64,000 bases of DNA from Tuctoria greenei (taxonomy: Eukaryota; Streptophyta; Magnoliopsida; Poales; Poaceae), in contig JAYESD010000002.1 of assembly GCA_036927565.1 (NCBI GenBank), forward strand, positions 229,421,605 to 229,485,604, given 5' to 3'. Positions 40,435 to 51,008 of this stretch are shown one piece after another. Positions within the stretch are counted from its first letter, which is position 1. Each line of letters opens with the position of its first letter. A program made the translations under genes and the position numbers. The notes beneath the pieces were generated by a model that saw nothing but the letters and a program-made list of their open reading frames with translations, was not told the origin of the DNA and ran no database searches.

Positions 40435-43249
40435 TGTAACACCCTCATTTTCATGCATCATGCCCTACTTACATTCATATACATGTTTAACATTAATCCA
40501 CATCAAGAGGAATGAGTTTAATGTTGATTTGGAACAAAATCGCACTTAAAGTGCTGAAAAGTGTGGACTAGTCCGATTTTGGTGAGGACTAGTCCGATTT
40601 CTCTCTGACTAAAATCAGACTTGTCTGTTTTTGTTGCGAACTAGTCCGATTTTGCCTCTGGACATTTTCGGACTTGTCCGATTTTGTGCGGACTAGTCCG
40701 ATATTCCAAGGATCCTTGAAAATTGGCTAAGTCCCTAGAATTTTCCGGACTAGTCCGGTGTTCCAGCGGACTGGTCTGTTTTCCTCTCGGACTAAAGTCG
40801 GACTTGTCCAATTTTTGGCCAGACTTGTCCAATTTCTTAATGACTAACTTCGGACTAGTCCAGTCCTTTTCGGACTTCTCAGATACTTCTTGACTTCTAA
40901 TTGATCTTTTGTTTTACGACTTGTTTCTTGGGTTTCACATTAATTGGGCCAAGGGACGTCGTGCCTAACTCTTTTAGAGCCCACGTGGGACTCTAAACCG
41001 GCCTATACTCCTCTCAAACTTGAAATCCATCTAACCCTAGCCTCCACCTCTATATAAACAACCCCACCCCTTGGCTTGACATCTATTTGCCACTTTCCCA
41101 CCCCACCCAAACCCTAGTTCGTGGAAAGACACCATCAAGGAGGGAGAAGGAGATCCCAAGCAAGAAGAAGAGGAGGAAACGAAAGAGGATCAAGATCTTC
41201 ACCGAGCTGTCGTTCTTCATCACCAATTCATCTCCAAGTTCATCATCAACCCTAGATCGCCAAGATCCAAGTGTCGTCTCCAAGTTTCTTGATTCATTGG
41301 AGTCCTAAACACCTGATATACCTTCTATTCTCTTTTCCTTATGTGAATTCGACCCCAAATCTCCAAATTCACATCGATCTAGAAAACCCTAATCTGCTGA
41401 TCTCGCAAAGTGCGGACTTGTTCGGTCCCTAGCGGACTAGTTCGATATTCCTGGTTAAGTTGTGTTGAATTATTTCTAAAATTTGACCTAATCAAATCCA
41501 AACCTGTATAAACTTGTTAAAATCTATTAGAACTAGATAGTGATCATTAAAAGCAATCTATTAACAAGTTCTACCTTGCATTTGCATCAATCATGCATGT
41601 CATGTCATATTGAGTAATATTTGTGCACTCTTTGATTGTGTTTCTTGTCTTGTATTTTTATTGTGCGGATTAGACGGATTTCTGCTAGAGAGTGCCGCGG
41701 AGGATCTATAGCACCAAGAGTTTGAAGGCTTTGACCCGAATCAATCCCAAGAGCAAGGCAAGTGTCCTTGAAGCATATTGATCCTGTTTTGAAATAAATG
41801 TTTTGTTTGCAAAACTACATGCTTGTGTCAATTTGATGGGAATCCTATGATAGGAAGTTTACTAGCTTTGTTTAACCATCCTTATCACCTGGGATATATG
41901 GTAGAGAGTCGGGATGTGATTTTTACCTTTTTGCTTTGCTTAATTAATTGGGATGGAAGAACAACTACACTACTTAATTTAATTATGCATTAATGAGATT
42001 GTGGTTGACATGAATTGGTTAAATCTGATATGGTAATGGGTGATCTAAGCAAGCCTGGTTTGTGGATGGGTTGGATGTATGGTGGATTACTTGCTTTAGA
42101 TCTAAGGACCGGTTCGTGGAGCGAACATCCAGGATTTACAGTGCCACCACGAGGCCAAGAATGGCTGCATCGTAGATGATTAATTAGGGCTTTACTAGTG
42201 CTATTTGGACCATTAAGGATGCTCGGGGAAGGGGTAGTCGGATTGGGTTTGTTGATGATTGGTGGGACTACCCTGGGATCCAAATGGCTCAAGAAGGGGC
42301 CCTTGGTTGAAGATGTGCTCAGTTGGAGACATCGCCACTTGTGGAACCTCAGTGGGGTCTAAATAGGCTAGTAATCCCTTTGTAAAGGCTATTTCGTGAT
42401 CTCTTGGCCACACACCTAAGGAAGTGTGAGACGGCATAATTGAGATTCTATAGTCATCGAAAGGTGATGAAATCACAAACACATGGGTAAAATAGTACAA
42501 CCTCTGTAGAGTGTGTCTAAAACTATCATGATAGCCGTGCTCCCGGTTATGAGCAACCTGGACCCTCACGTGATTAGACAAAACTTGGTATTGGAATGGT
42601 TTTTGGGATGGTTATGGTTCGGTAATGGTTACGGCTCATTATGGATTAATTTCTGGTATTGAATATGGCTATCGGCAATGGTGAAATCTGGTATATAGAT
42701 GATGGTAATGAATTATGGACTAGTATTATGATGATTATATGGTTTATCATGGGTTTACTTCACATACATATAATATATTACTTTTCCAAATGTTTCAATG
42801 TACTTTTCAGCACTTAGCCAGTATTATATTTGTCATTTGAATCAGCCACATGTCATACTTTCCACACTTGCTGAGTACGACATGTACTCACTCTTGCAAT
42901 CCCCCCCACCAATAGTTTCAGGTGATGGTTGGGAGTGTCTTGAGGATAATGCGGAGTTCTAGGATGTGTGCTGCCGTCAGCTTTGCCTGTGGTGTTGCAT
43001 GGAGCTGTGCTATCCCTTATGCTTAGTTTGCTTAGTTGCTTAATTAGTTTATTTCCGCTACATTAGTTGAACTTCACTAGAGCTTGTATTCAAGGATATT
43101 ATGAATTGTGTAATAAAAGTTTGGTTAATTAATCTTGTTCTATGGTAATTTTCTGTATACTCTTTTGTGAATGCACTTGTGTAAGTGTGTTGAAAGTCCT
43201 GGGCACACATATGCGTTCACTTGGTTCATTTTCAGAACCGGGTGTTACA
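40435..43249 (+). repeat. Element D 5' LTR (2815 bp)
   Basis: Holds about ten CGGACTAGTCCG-type palindromes between 40560 and 40870, plus two near 41410-41450. A TATA box is at 41051-41057 and a shared Tekay block with CTATCATGATAG at about 42483-42578. Ends GGTGTTACA. Confidence 0.9.
41051..41057 (+). promoter_or_regulatory. TATA box of element D 5' LTR
   Basis: CTATATAAACAACCCC; the same sequence occurs in the 3' LTR at 48684-48690. Likely Pol II promoter. Confidence 0.65.
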
Positions 43250-43262
43250 TATCAGAGCCATA
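43250..43262 (+). other. Element D primer-binding site
   Basis: TATCAGAGCCATAGG directly follows the LTR end. It matches the initiator-Met complement except that the first TGG has been lost or absorbed at the LTR boundary. Confidence 0.65.
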
Positions 43263-43510
43263 GGTTGACCGTAGGACGTAGCCTAGATAGAATGGACACT
43301 TTAGAGCACATAGAAACACTGAGGAATCAATGTGTCCTTTGCTTGCTGTGCTGCTTGCTATATATATTGTCTGCGTGTGTGCTTAATAGAGGATTTTGGG
43401 ATGCTTTAGCGTTGCCATGTCTACGTAGGCTAGTTAGTTGTTTAGTTTCATATCCCTTGATGCATATAGTTGGGGACGTTTTCTAATTCTTATCTCTTGC
43501 TTTTCTTCAG

Positions 43511-44590
43511 ATGGTGAGAACTCGCAACCCAAGGGATGCTAATGATGAGGAGGAGAACCATGGAGCACCTCAGAACAACATTGGACAAGGACCTGCTCAT
43601 GGAGCTATCAATATTGAGCAGCTACTGGCTATGCAGAACCAACTCATGTAGACCATGATACAGACTATGGGACAGCTGTGGGCTGGTAACATCAAAAATC
43701 AGCCCCACATGCCTCCACTGCTACCCCCACCTCCTCATAACCGGTTGGGAGAGTTTATGAGGACTAGGCCGCCAACCTTTGCTCAAGCCGCTGACCCTAT
43801 GGATGCGGATGATTGGCTCAAGTCCGTGGAGTAGAAACATGCTATTGTCTAATGCAGTGACCGGGAGAAGGTACTATTTGCTTCTCATCAACTCAATGGA
43901 TCAGCTACGGATTGGTGGGATTCTTATTGCAATGCTCATGAGAACCAAGAGAGAATTACTTGGGCCGAATTCGAAGAGAGCTTTCGTTCTCATTATGTGC
44001 TGGAAGGTGTTATGATTTCGAAGAGGCAAGAATTTGAGAACTTACGGCAAGGGAGATCAAGCGTCAGTGAATATCTCAATAAGTTCACTCAACTCTCAAG
44101 GTATGCGCCTGAGGATGTGAGCCGGGACAGTCGGAAACAATATTTGTTCATGAGGGGCCTCAACAATGAATCCAAGTGCAATTGCTCAACTGTGATTATG
44201 CCAACTTCCAGAAGCTTGTGGACAAAGCAATTGTGGTGGAGAATAAGGTCCGTGAGATGGAGCAAGATAACAAGAGGAAGGCTCCATATCAAGGTCAGCC
44301 GCAAGGAGGTAATGTGCGCCCTCGCTTTGCGCCTCCTAATGCTCCATACTACAGCTCCTCTACTCCTTTACATCACCCCGGATTTGCATCGTGCCGAACT
44401 TAGTTTGTGCAGCAACGCCCTGTTATGCAAGCACCTAGGCCTCCGATGCCTTATGCACCTCGTGCTAATTTTCCTAGTGCAAATGTTCAGAACCAAGCCC
44501 GCCCCAATAGTTCTGGTGGAGTTAAGAAGTGCTATACTTGTGGAGAAGCTGGACACTTCGCACATCAATGTCCTAAGTAAGGACTTGGTC
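43511..44590 (+). pseudogene. Element D gag with CCHC zinc knuckle
   Basis: ATG at 43511 starts MVRTRNPRDANDEEENHG, then NIEQLLAMQNQLM and a TAG. Capsid-type segments are RLGEFMRTRPPTFAQAADPM, ATDWWDSYCNAHENQERITW, HYVLEGVMISKRQEFENL and SEYLNKFTQLSRYAPEDVSR (43997-44170). A frame slip near 44168 shifts the tail to 44176-44403. The CCHC CYTCGEAGHFAHQC (about 44530-44571) is intact, followed by a TAA. Several stops (such as 43649 and 43832) make it a pseudogene. Confidence 0.87.
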
Positions 44591-44601
44591 AAGGAAGCAA
44601 T

Positions 44602-45931
44602 GTGCTGAGGCAAAACCCAGGACCTAATGGAGGACAACCGCAAGGGAACCATGGAAAGCAGAATTTTGCTCGTGGCAACGTGAACCATGTCTCTACGGAG
44701 GATGCTCAACAAGCGGATGACGTGGTCATTGGTATGTTTCTTACGAACTCTAACCTCGCGACTATGTTATTTGATTCTGGAGCATCGCATTCATTCATTT
44801 CATCGAAGTATGTCGCCATGTATAGTTTGCCTATCTCTCATATGAAGTTTAATCTATTGGTTAAGTCTCCTGGAGGAGAGATGAGGACAAATATAGTATG
44901 TCCAAAGGTAAGCCTTAGAATAAGGGGGGTAGACTTCTCCGCCAACCTCATTGTTTTGGGTTCTCAAGGATTTGACACTATACTTGGTATGGACTGGTTG
45001 AGGAACCAAAATGGAGTTATTGAGTGTGCCAGGAAGACATTGAAGTTGACCAATGAAGAAGGGATCACCATAGAATTTGAAGCATCTCAATCCACACCGA
45101 AGCGATTGGAGCCGAATCATATGGACGGTGCCGCAATTGAGGAGATTTCGGTGGTGTGTGAATTTTTGGATGTTTTTCCAGACGAGTTGCCAGGTATGCC
45201 ACCTGATCGAGACATTGAGTTTGTTATTGATTTAATACCTGGAACTGCACCTATATCTAAGAGGCCCTATAGGATGCCTCCTATGGAATTTGCGGAGCTC
45301 AAGAAGCAAATTCAAGAGCAACTAGAGAAGGGTTTTATTCAGCCCAGCCTTCACCTTGGAGAGTGCCCGTGCTGTTTGTGGACAAGAAGGATGGATCCCA
45401 AAGGATGTGTGTAGACTACCGAGCTCACAACGAGGTAACAATCAAGAACAAGTATACCTTGCCACACATAGAAGACTTGTTTGATCAGATGAAGGGTGCT
45501 TGTATCTTCCTAAGAATGATTTTAGGTCGGGATACTTTCAAATGAAGATTAGACCATCAGACATACCCAAGACAGTTTTTAGGACACGGTATGGATCTTA
45601 TGAGTACACCGTGATGTCTTTTAGATTGATAAATGTGCCTGCCTACTTTATGTACCTCGTGAATAAGGTCTTCATGGAGTACTTGGTTAAGTTTGTTGTG
45701 GTGTTTATTGATAACATTATGATCTACTCGAAGGATGAAAAGGAACATGAGGAACACTTGAGGCTTACCTTGCAGAAATTGAGGAAGCATCAATTGTATG
45801 CCAAGCTCAACAAGTGTCAGTTTTGGTTGAGAGAAGTATCATTTTTGGGTCATATCATCTCAGGAGGAGGAGTATCGGTTGACCCGGGAAAAGTGAGAGA
45901 CTTGTTGAAATGGGAAATGCCGCAAAACTAA
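44602..45931 (+). pseudogene. Element D protease and reverse transcriptase
   Basis: Open frame 44602-45414 contains an intact protease motif LFDSGASHSFISSKY (about 44770-44815), GFDTILGMDWLRNQNGVIEC, DVFPDELPGMPPDRDIEF and PYRMPPMEFAELKKQIQEQL. Frame slips near 45345 and 45520 follow. The 45363-45545 frame gives LFVDKKDGSQRMCVDYRAHN, and 45500-45931 gives YGSYEYTVMSFRLINVPAYF and HIISGGGVSVDPGKVRDLL. The catalytic box reads FIDNIMIYS where element B has FIDDIMIYS, so the second catalytic Asp is Asn. Confidence 0.87.
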
Positions 45932-46713
45932 AAGAAATAAGGAGTTTTCTTGGGATGGCTTGATATTACCATCGGTTCATCAAAGACTTTTCCAAGATAG
46001 CCAAGCCAAGGACGGAATTGCTAATGAAGGGAAAGGCTTTTCAATGGACTCAATCTTATCAAAACAGTTTTGAGGAGTTGAAGAAGAGGTTGACAACAAC
46101 CCCAATTTTGATATTGTGAGATGTAAGCAAGAGTTTCGATATTTATTGTGACGTATCGAGGCAACGACTTGGTTGCGTGCTTATGCAAGAAGGTCAAGTA
46201 GTTGCATATGCATCAAGACAATTGAGGAAACATGAGCAGAATTACCCAACACATGATTTGGAACTTGCAGCCATTATACACGCATTAAAAATTTGGAGAC
46301 ACTACATCCTTGGAAATAGGTGTGAAATTTATACGGATCACAAGAGTCTTAAGTATATTTTCACACAAATGGATCTGAACTTGAGGCAACAGAGATGGTT
46401 GGAGCTCATCAAGGATTATGATGTGGGAATCAATTATCATCCAAGAAAGGCTAATGTTGTGGCCGATGCTTTGAGTAGAAAAGGAGTAAGTCATCAACTC
46501 ACAGTTCAAATGTTACCATCCGAGTTATGTAAGGAGTTTGAACGGTTCAACCTAGGATTTGCATACGAGATGAGGACAATGGAATTAAATCCGACCTTGG
46601 AGCAAGAAATTCGAGAGGGTCAAACTAAAGATGAGGAAATTCAAGAAATCAAGGAAAGGACCCAAGAGGGAAGAGAATTCAAATTCGATGAGGATGAACA
46701 TGGTACCTTATAA
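45932..46713 (+). pseudogene. Element D RT C-terminus and RNase H
   Basis: After a frame slip, YHRFIKDFSKIAKPRTELL is followed by FDIYCDVSRQRLGCVLMQEG and YASRQLRKHEQNYPTHDLEL, CEIYTDHKSLKYIFTQMDLN and NVVADALSRKG. The RNase H catalytic-type segments (YCD, ELAA, TDHKSL, ADALSR) are all readable, making this the best-preserved RNase H here. A stop at 46711-46713 separates it from integrase. Confidence 0.87.
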
Positions 46714-47603
46714 CTGGGAAAAAGGATTGTCGTGCCTAATGTGAAGCCTATTCGGAAGAGGATATTTAAAGAGGCACATGACTCACCTTATTCAATTCAC
46801 CCCGGTTGTACGAAGATGTACAAAGACTTGAAGACTTGCTATTGGTGGGATAGCATGAAAAAGGACATAGCTGAATATGTAGCATTGTGTGATGTGTGTC
46901 AACGGGTCAAGGCGGAACATAAAAGGCCAGCTGAATTATTGAACCATTGAAGATCACAGAATGGAAGTGGGAAAAGATCGGTATGGACTTCATAGTTGGT
47001 TTACCACGTACTCAGTCCTATTACGACTCAATTTGGGTAATTGTGGATCGGTTAACTAAGTCAGCCCTCTTTATTCCCGTCAAGACCACTTATAATGGAG
47101 ACAAATTGGCAAAACTGTATATGGGAAGAATAGTATGTTTGCATGGAGTTCCAAAGAAGATAGTCTCGGATAGAGGTTCACAATTCACTTCCAGGTTTTG
47201 GCAAAAATTGCATGAAGCTTTGGGAATGAGGTTGAATTTTAGTTCAGCGTGTCACCCTTAAACGGATGGACAAACCGAGAGGACCAATCAGATTTTAGAG
47301 GACATGTTAAGAGCTTGTGCTTTAAAGCACGGGAAAAGTTGGGACAAGAGCTTGCCATATGCAGAATTTTCATACAACAATAGTTATCAAGCAAGCTTGA
47401 AAATGTCACCATATGAAGCGCTTTATGGAAGGAAGTGTAGGACGCCTTTATTCTGGAATGAGTCTGGACAAACTCAAGTATTTGGTATAGATGTGTTGCA
47501 AGAAGCCGAAAAGCAAGTCCAAATAATTCGTGAAAACTTGAGGGCTGCCCAATCAAGGTAAAAAGGCTATGCGGACAATAGGAGGAGGAAATTATCCTTT
47601 GAA
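46714..47603 (+). pseudogene. Element D integrase (zinc-binding and core)
   Basis: Zinc domain EAHDSPYSIHPGCTKMYKDL, CYWWDSMKKDIAEYVALCDV then CQRVKAEHKRP (46732-46950). Core (46947-47261): WEKIGMDFIVGLPRTQ, VIVDRLTKSALFIPVKTTY, VPKKIVSDRGSQFTSRFWQ. After a TAA at 47259 (usual Gln), TDGQTERTNQILEDMLRAC, YAEFSYNNSYQASLKMSPYE and ALYGRKCRTPLFW follow. Both catalytic Asp (GMDF, SDRG) and the Glu (QTERTNQ) are present, but two stops and a slip interrupt it. Confidence 0.87.
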
Positions 47604-48053
47604 GTGGGAGATTTTGTTTACCTCAAGGTGTCACCGATGAGGGGTCATAAGAGGTTTAATATAAGAGGCAAGCTAGCACCTCGCTACATTGGACCATTCA
47701 AGATTTTGGACAAAAGAGGAGAAGTAGCGTATAAGTTGGAGATGCCAACTCATCTTTCAGATGTACATGATGTCTTTCATGTTTCCCAGCTCAAGAAGTG
47801 CTTGAGAGTACCAGAAGAACAAGTGCCAATGGAAGGATTGAAATTAGAGGCATATTTGACTTATGCTGATCAACCGGTCTAAATTTTGGAAACCAAGGAG
47901 AGAGTCACAAGGAACAAGATTATTCGATGTTGTAAAGTTCAATGGAAGCACCATACAGAAAAAGAAGCAACATGGGAGTTGGAGGATGATCTCAAGAAGG
48001 AATTTCCCTATCTCTTCTCTTCCGCGTTGAATCTCGTGGGCGAGATTCATTTT
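47604..48053 (+). pseudogene. Element D integrase C-terminus and chromodomain
   Basis: Frame 47604-47882 gives GDFVYLKVSPMRGHKRFN, LAPRYIGPFKILDKRGEVAY, HLSDVHDVFHVSQLKKCLRV and YADQPV then TAA. The chromodomain continues at 47886 with TKERVTRNKIIRCCKVQWK, HHTEKEATWELEDDLKKEF and PYLF. Its aromatic and acidic positions (VQWKHH, TWELEDDL) look preserved. A single stop splits it from the integrase tail. Confidence 0.88.
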
Positions 48054-48067
48054 AAGGGGGGTATGTT
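48054..48067 (+). other. Element D polypurine tract
   Basis: AAGGGGGGTATGTT immediately before the 3' LTR; primes plus-strand synthesis. Confidence 0.75.
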
Positions 48068-50177
48068 TGTAACACCCTCAGTTTTATGCATCATGCCCTA
48101 CTTACATTCATATACATGTTTAACATTAATCCACATCAAGAGGAATGAGTTTAAAGTTGATTTGGAACAAAACCGCACTTCAAATGCTAAAAAGTGCGGA
48201 CTAGTCCAATTTTGGTGAGGACTAGTCCGATTTCTCTCTGACTAAAATTAGACTTGTCTATTTTTGCTGTGGACTAGTCCGATTTTGCCTCTGGACATTT
48301 TTGGACTCGTCCGATTTCGTGCGGACTAGTCCGATATTCCAAGGATCCATGAAAATTTGCTAAGTGCCTGGACTTTTCCAGACTAGTCCGGTGTTCCAGC
48401 GGACTTGTACGTTTTCCTCTCTGACTAAAGTCGGACTTCCCTGATTTTTTACCAGACTTGTCCGATTTCTTTCTGACTAACTTCGGACTAGTCCGGTCCT
48501 TTTTGGACTTGTCCGATATTTTGTGACTCTGAATTAATCTTTTGTTTTACGACTTGTTTCTTGGGTTGCATGTTAAGTGGGCCTAGGGACGTTGTTCCCA
48601 ACTCTTTTAGAGCCCACGTGGGACTCTAAAGCGGCCTCTACCCCTCTCACACTCGAAATCCATCTAACCATAGCCTCCACCTCTATATAAACAACCCCAC
48701 CCCTTGGCTTGACATCTATTTACCACTTTCCCACCCCACCCAAACCCTAGTTCGTGAGAGATGCCATCAAGGAGGGAGAAGGAGATCCCAAGCAAGAAGA
48801 AGAGGAGGAAATGAAAGAGGATCAAGATCTCCACCAAGCTGTCGTTCTTCATCACCAATTCATCTCCATGTTCATCATCAACCCTAGATCGCCAAGATCC
48901 AAGTGTTGTCTCCAAGTTTCTTGATTCATTGGAGTCCTAAACACTTGGTATACTTTCTATTCTCTTTTCCTTACGTGAATTCGACCCCAAATCTCCAAAT
49001 TCACATCGATCTAGAAAACCCTAATCTGCTGATCTCGCAAAGTGCGGACTTGTCCGGTCCCTAGCGGACTAGTCCTATTTTCCTGGTTAAATTGTGTTGA
49101 ATTAATTCTAAAATTTGACCTGATCAGATCCAAACCTGTATAAACTTGTTAAAAGCTATTAGAACTAGATAGTGATCATTAAAAGCAATCTATTAACAAG
49201 TTCTACCTTGCATTTGTATTAATCATGCATGTCATGTCATATTGAGTAATATTTGTGCACTCTTTGATTGTGTTTCTTGTCTTGTATGTTTATTGTGCGG
49301 ATTAGACGGATTTGCGCTAGAGAGTGCCGCGAAGGATCTACAGCACCAAGAGTTTGAAGGCTTCGACCTGAATCAATCCCAAGAGCAAGGAAAGTGTCCT
49401 TGAAGCATATTGATCCTATTTTGAAATAAATGTTTTGTTTGCAAAACTGCATGCTTGTGTCAATTTGATGGGAATCCTATGATAGGAAGTTTACTAGCTT
49501 CGTTTAACCACCCTTGTCACCTGGGATATATGGTAGAGATTCGGGATGGGATTTTTACCTTTTTGCTTTGCTTAATTAATTGGGATGGAAGAACAACTAC
49601 ACTACTTAATTTAATTATGCATTAATGAGATTGTGGTTGACATGAACTGGTTAAATCTGATATTATGTGGATGGGTTGGATGTATGGTGGATTACTTGCT
49701 TTAAATCTAAGGACCAGTTCGTGGAGCGACCATCCAGGATTTACAGTGCCACCACGAGGCCAAGTACGGGTGCGACGTAGCTGATTAATCAGGGCTTTGC
49801 CAGTGCTATTTGGACCATTAAGGATGCTCGGGGAAGGGGTAGATAGATTGGGTTTGTTGATGATTGGCGGGACTACCCTGGGATCCGAATGGCTCAAGAT
49901 GGGGCCCTTGATTGAAGATGTGCTCAGTTGGGGACATCGCCATCGGTTAAACCTTAGTGGGGTCTAAATAGGCTAGTAATCCCTTTGTAAAGGCTATTTT
50001 GTGATCTCTTGGCCATACACCTAAGGAAGTGTGAGATGGCATAATTGAGATTCTATAGTCATCGAATGGTGATGAAATCACAAACACGTGGGTAAAGCGG
50101 TACAACCTCTGCAGAGTGTGTCTAAAACTATCATGATAGCCGTGCTCCCGGTTATGAGCAACCTGGACCCTCACATG

Positions 50178-50458
50178 TGTGACATTCAGGCTCAAGGCTT
50201 AATAGGACTGATAGAATACTCATATCACCAAGGTATACCTTCTTTTTCGGAAGCCCACCTGCAAAATACTCCCAGGTTAAGCGTGCTTGGCCTGGAGCAA
50301 TTTATGGATGGGTGACCGACCGGGATGTCTTTCCGGGTGTGCACGAGTGAGGACAAAATGCGCAGAAAAGACTAGTGTTGGTCTGTGGGGCTAGTCTGTG
50401 ATCCTAGAGAGCTGCCAGGAGTAACGACTGCTAGGCCCATAGTGGCCGGGGTGTTACA
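50178..50458 (+). repeat. Cassandra 5' LTR
   Basis: 281 bp, TGTGACATTC to GGTGTTACA. Contains the 5S-like segment at 50274-50317. Confidence 0.92.
50274..50317 (+). promoter_or_regulatory. 5S-rRNA-like internal Pol III promoter in Cassandra LTR
   Basis: AGGTTAAGCGTGCTTGGC (A box, 50274-50291) and GGATGGGTGACC (C box, 50306-50317) match the corresponding parts of plant 5S rRNA, with 5S-like spacing. The second LTR has the same boxes at about 50758-50775 and 50790-50801, where the last C-box base is A. Confidence 0.88.
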
Positions 50459-50461
50459 AAA

Positions 50462-50475
50462 TGGTATCAGAGCCG
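50462..50475 (+). other. Cassandra primer-binding site
   Basis: TGGTATCAGAGCCG, exact complement of the initiator tRNA-Met 3' end, three bases after the LTR. Confidence 0.9.
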
Positions 50476-50648
50476 ACCCTCGCGGTTTCACGGGTGCATA
50501 CAGGTCAGGGACGTGGGTACGTACGCATGACGCGTGGGTCCTCTAGCAGGGACATGTTATGGTACGTATGCCAGTATTAAACGTATGGACGTGGCCAAGA
50601 GGGGACGTTCCTAGCTTGGCAGTTGACCGACGAGGACGTCGGTCTTCT

Positions 50649-50661
50649 AAGGGGAGTGGAT
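50649..50661 (+). other. Cassandra polypurine tract
   Basis: AAGGGGAGTGGAT directly before the second LTR. Confidence 0.85.
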
Positions 50662-50942
50662 TGTGACATTCTAGCTCAAGGCTTAATAGGATTGATAGAA
50701 TACTCATACCACCAAGGTATACCTTCTTTTTCGGAAGCCCACCTGCAAAATACTCCCAGGTTAAGCGTGCTTGGCCTGGAGCAATTTATGGATGGGTGAC
50801 AGACCGGGATGTCTTCCCGGGTGCGCACGAGTGAGGACAAAATGCGCAGAAAAGACTAGTGTTGGTCTGTGGGGCTAGTCTGTGATCCTAGAGAGCTGCC
50901 AGGAGTAACGACTGCTAGGCCCGTAGTGGCTGGGGTGTTACA
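50662..50942 (+). repeat. Cassandra 3' LTR
   Basis: 281 bp with no indel relative to the first LTR; nine substitutions seen, most of them transitions. Confidence 0.92.
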
Positions 50943-51008
50943 ACATGATCAGAGGAAACTTGGTATTGGAATGATTTTTGGGATGGTTATGGTTCGGTAA
51001 TGGTTATT

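Larger units (their letters stand above)
50178..50942 (+). mobile_element. Cassandra TRIM retrotransposon
   Basis: A complete 765-bp terminal-repeat retrotransposon in miniature. Two 281-bp LTRs (TGTGACATT...GTGTTACA) flank a 203-bp noncoding interior with an initiator-Met type primer site and a polypurine tract. The target duplication is ACATG at 50173-50177 and 50943-50947. Each LTR carries 5S-rRNA-like sequence with Pol III boxes, the defining trait of Cassandra. The LTRs differ at nine of 281 positions by my count. It encodes nothing and depends on other elements' proteins. Confidence 0.92.
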
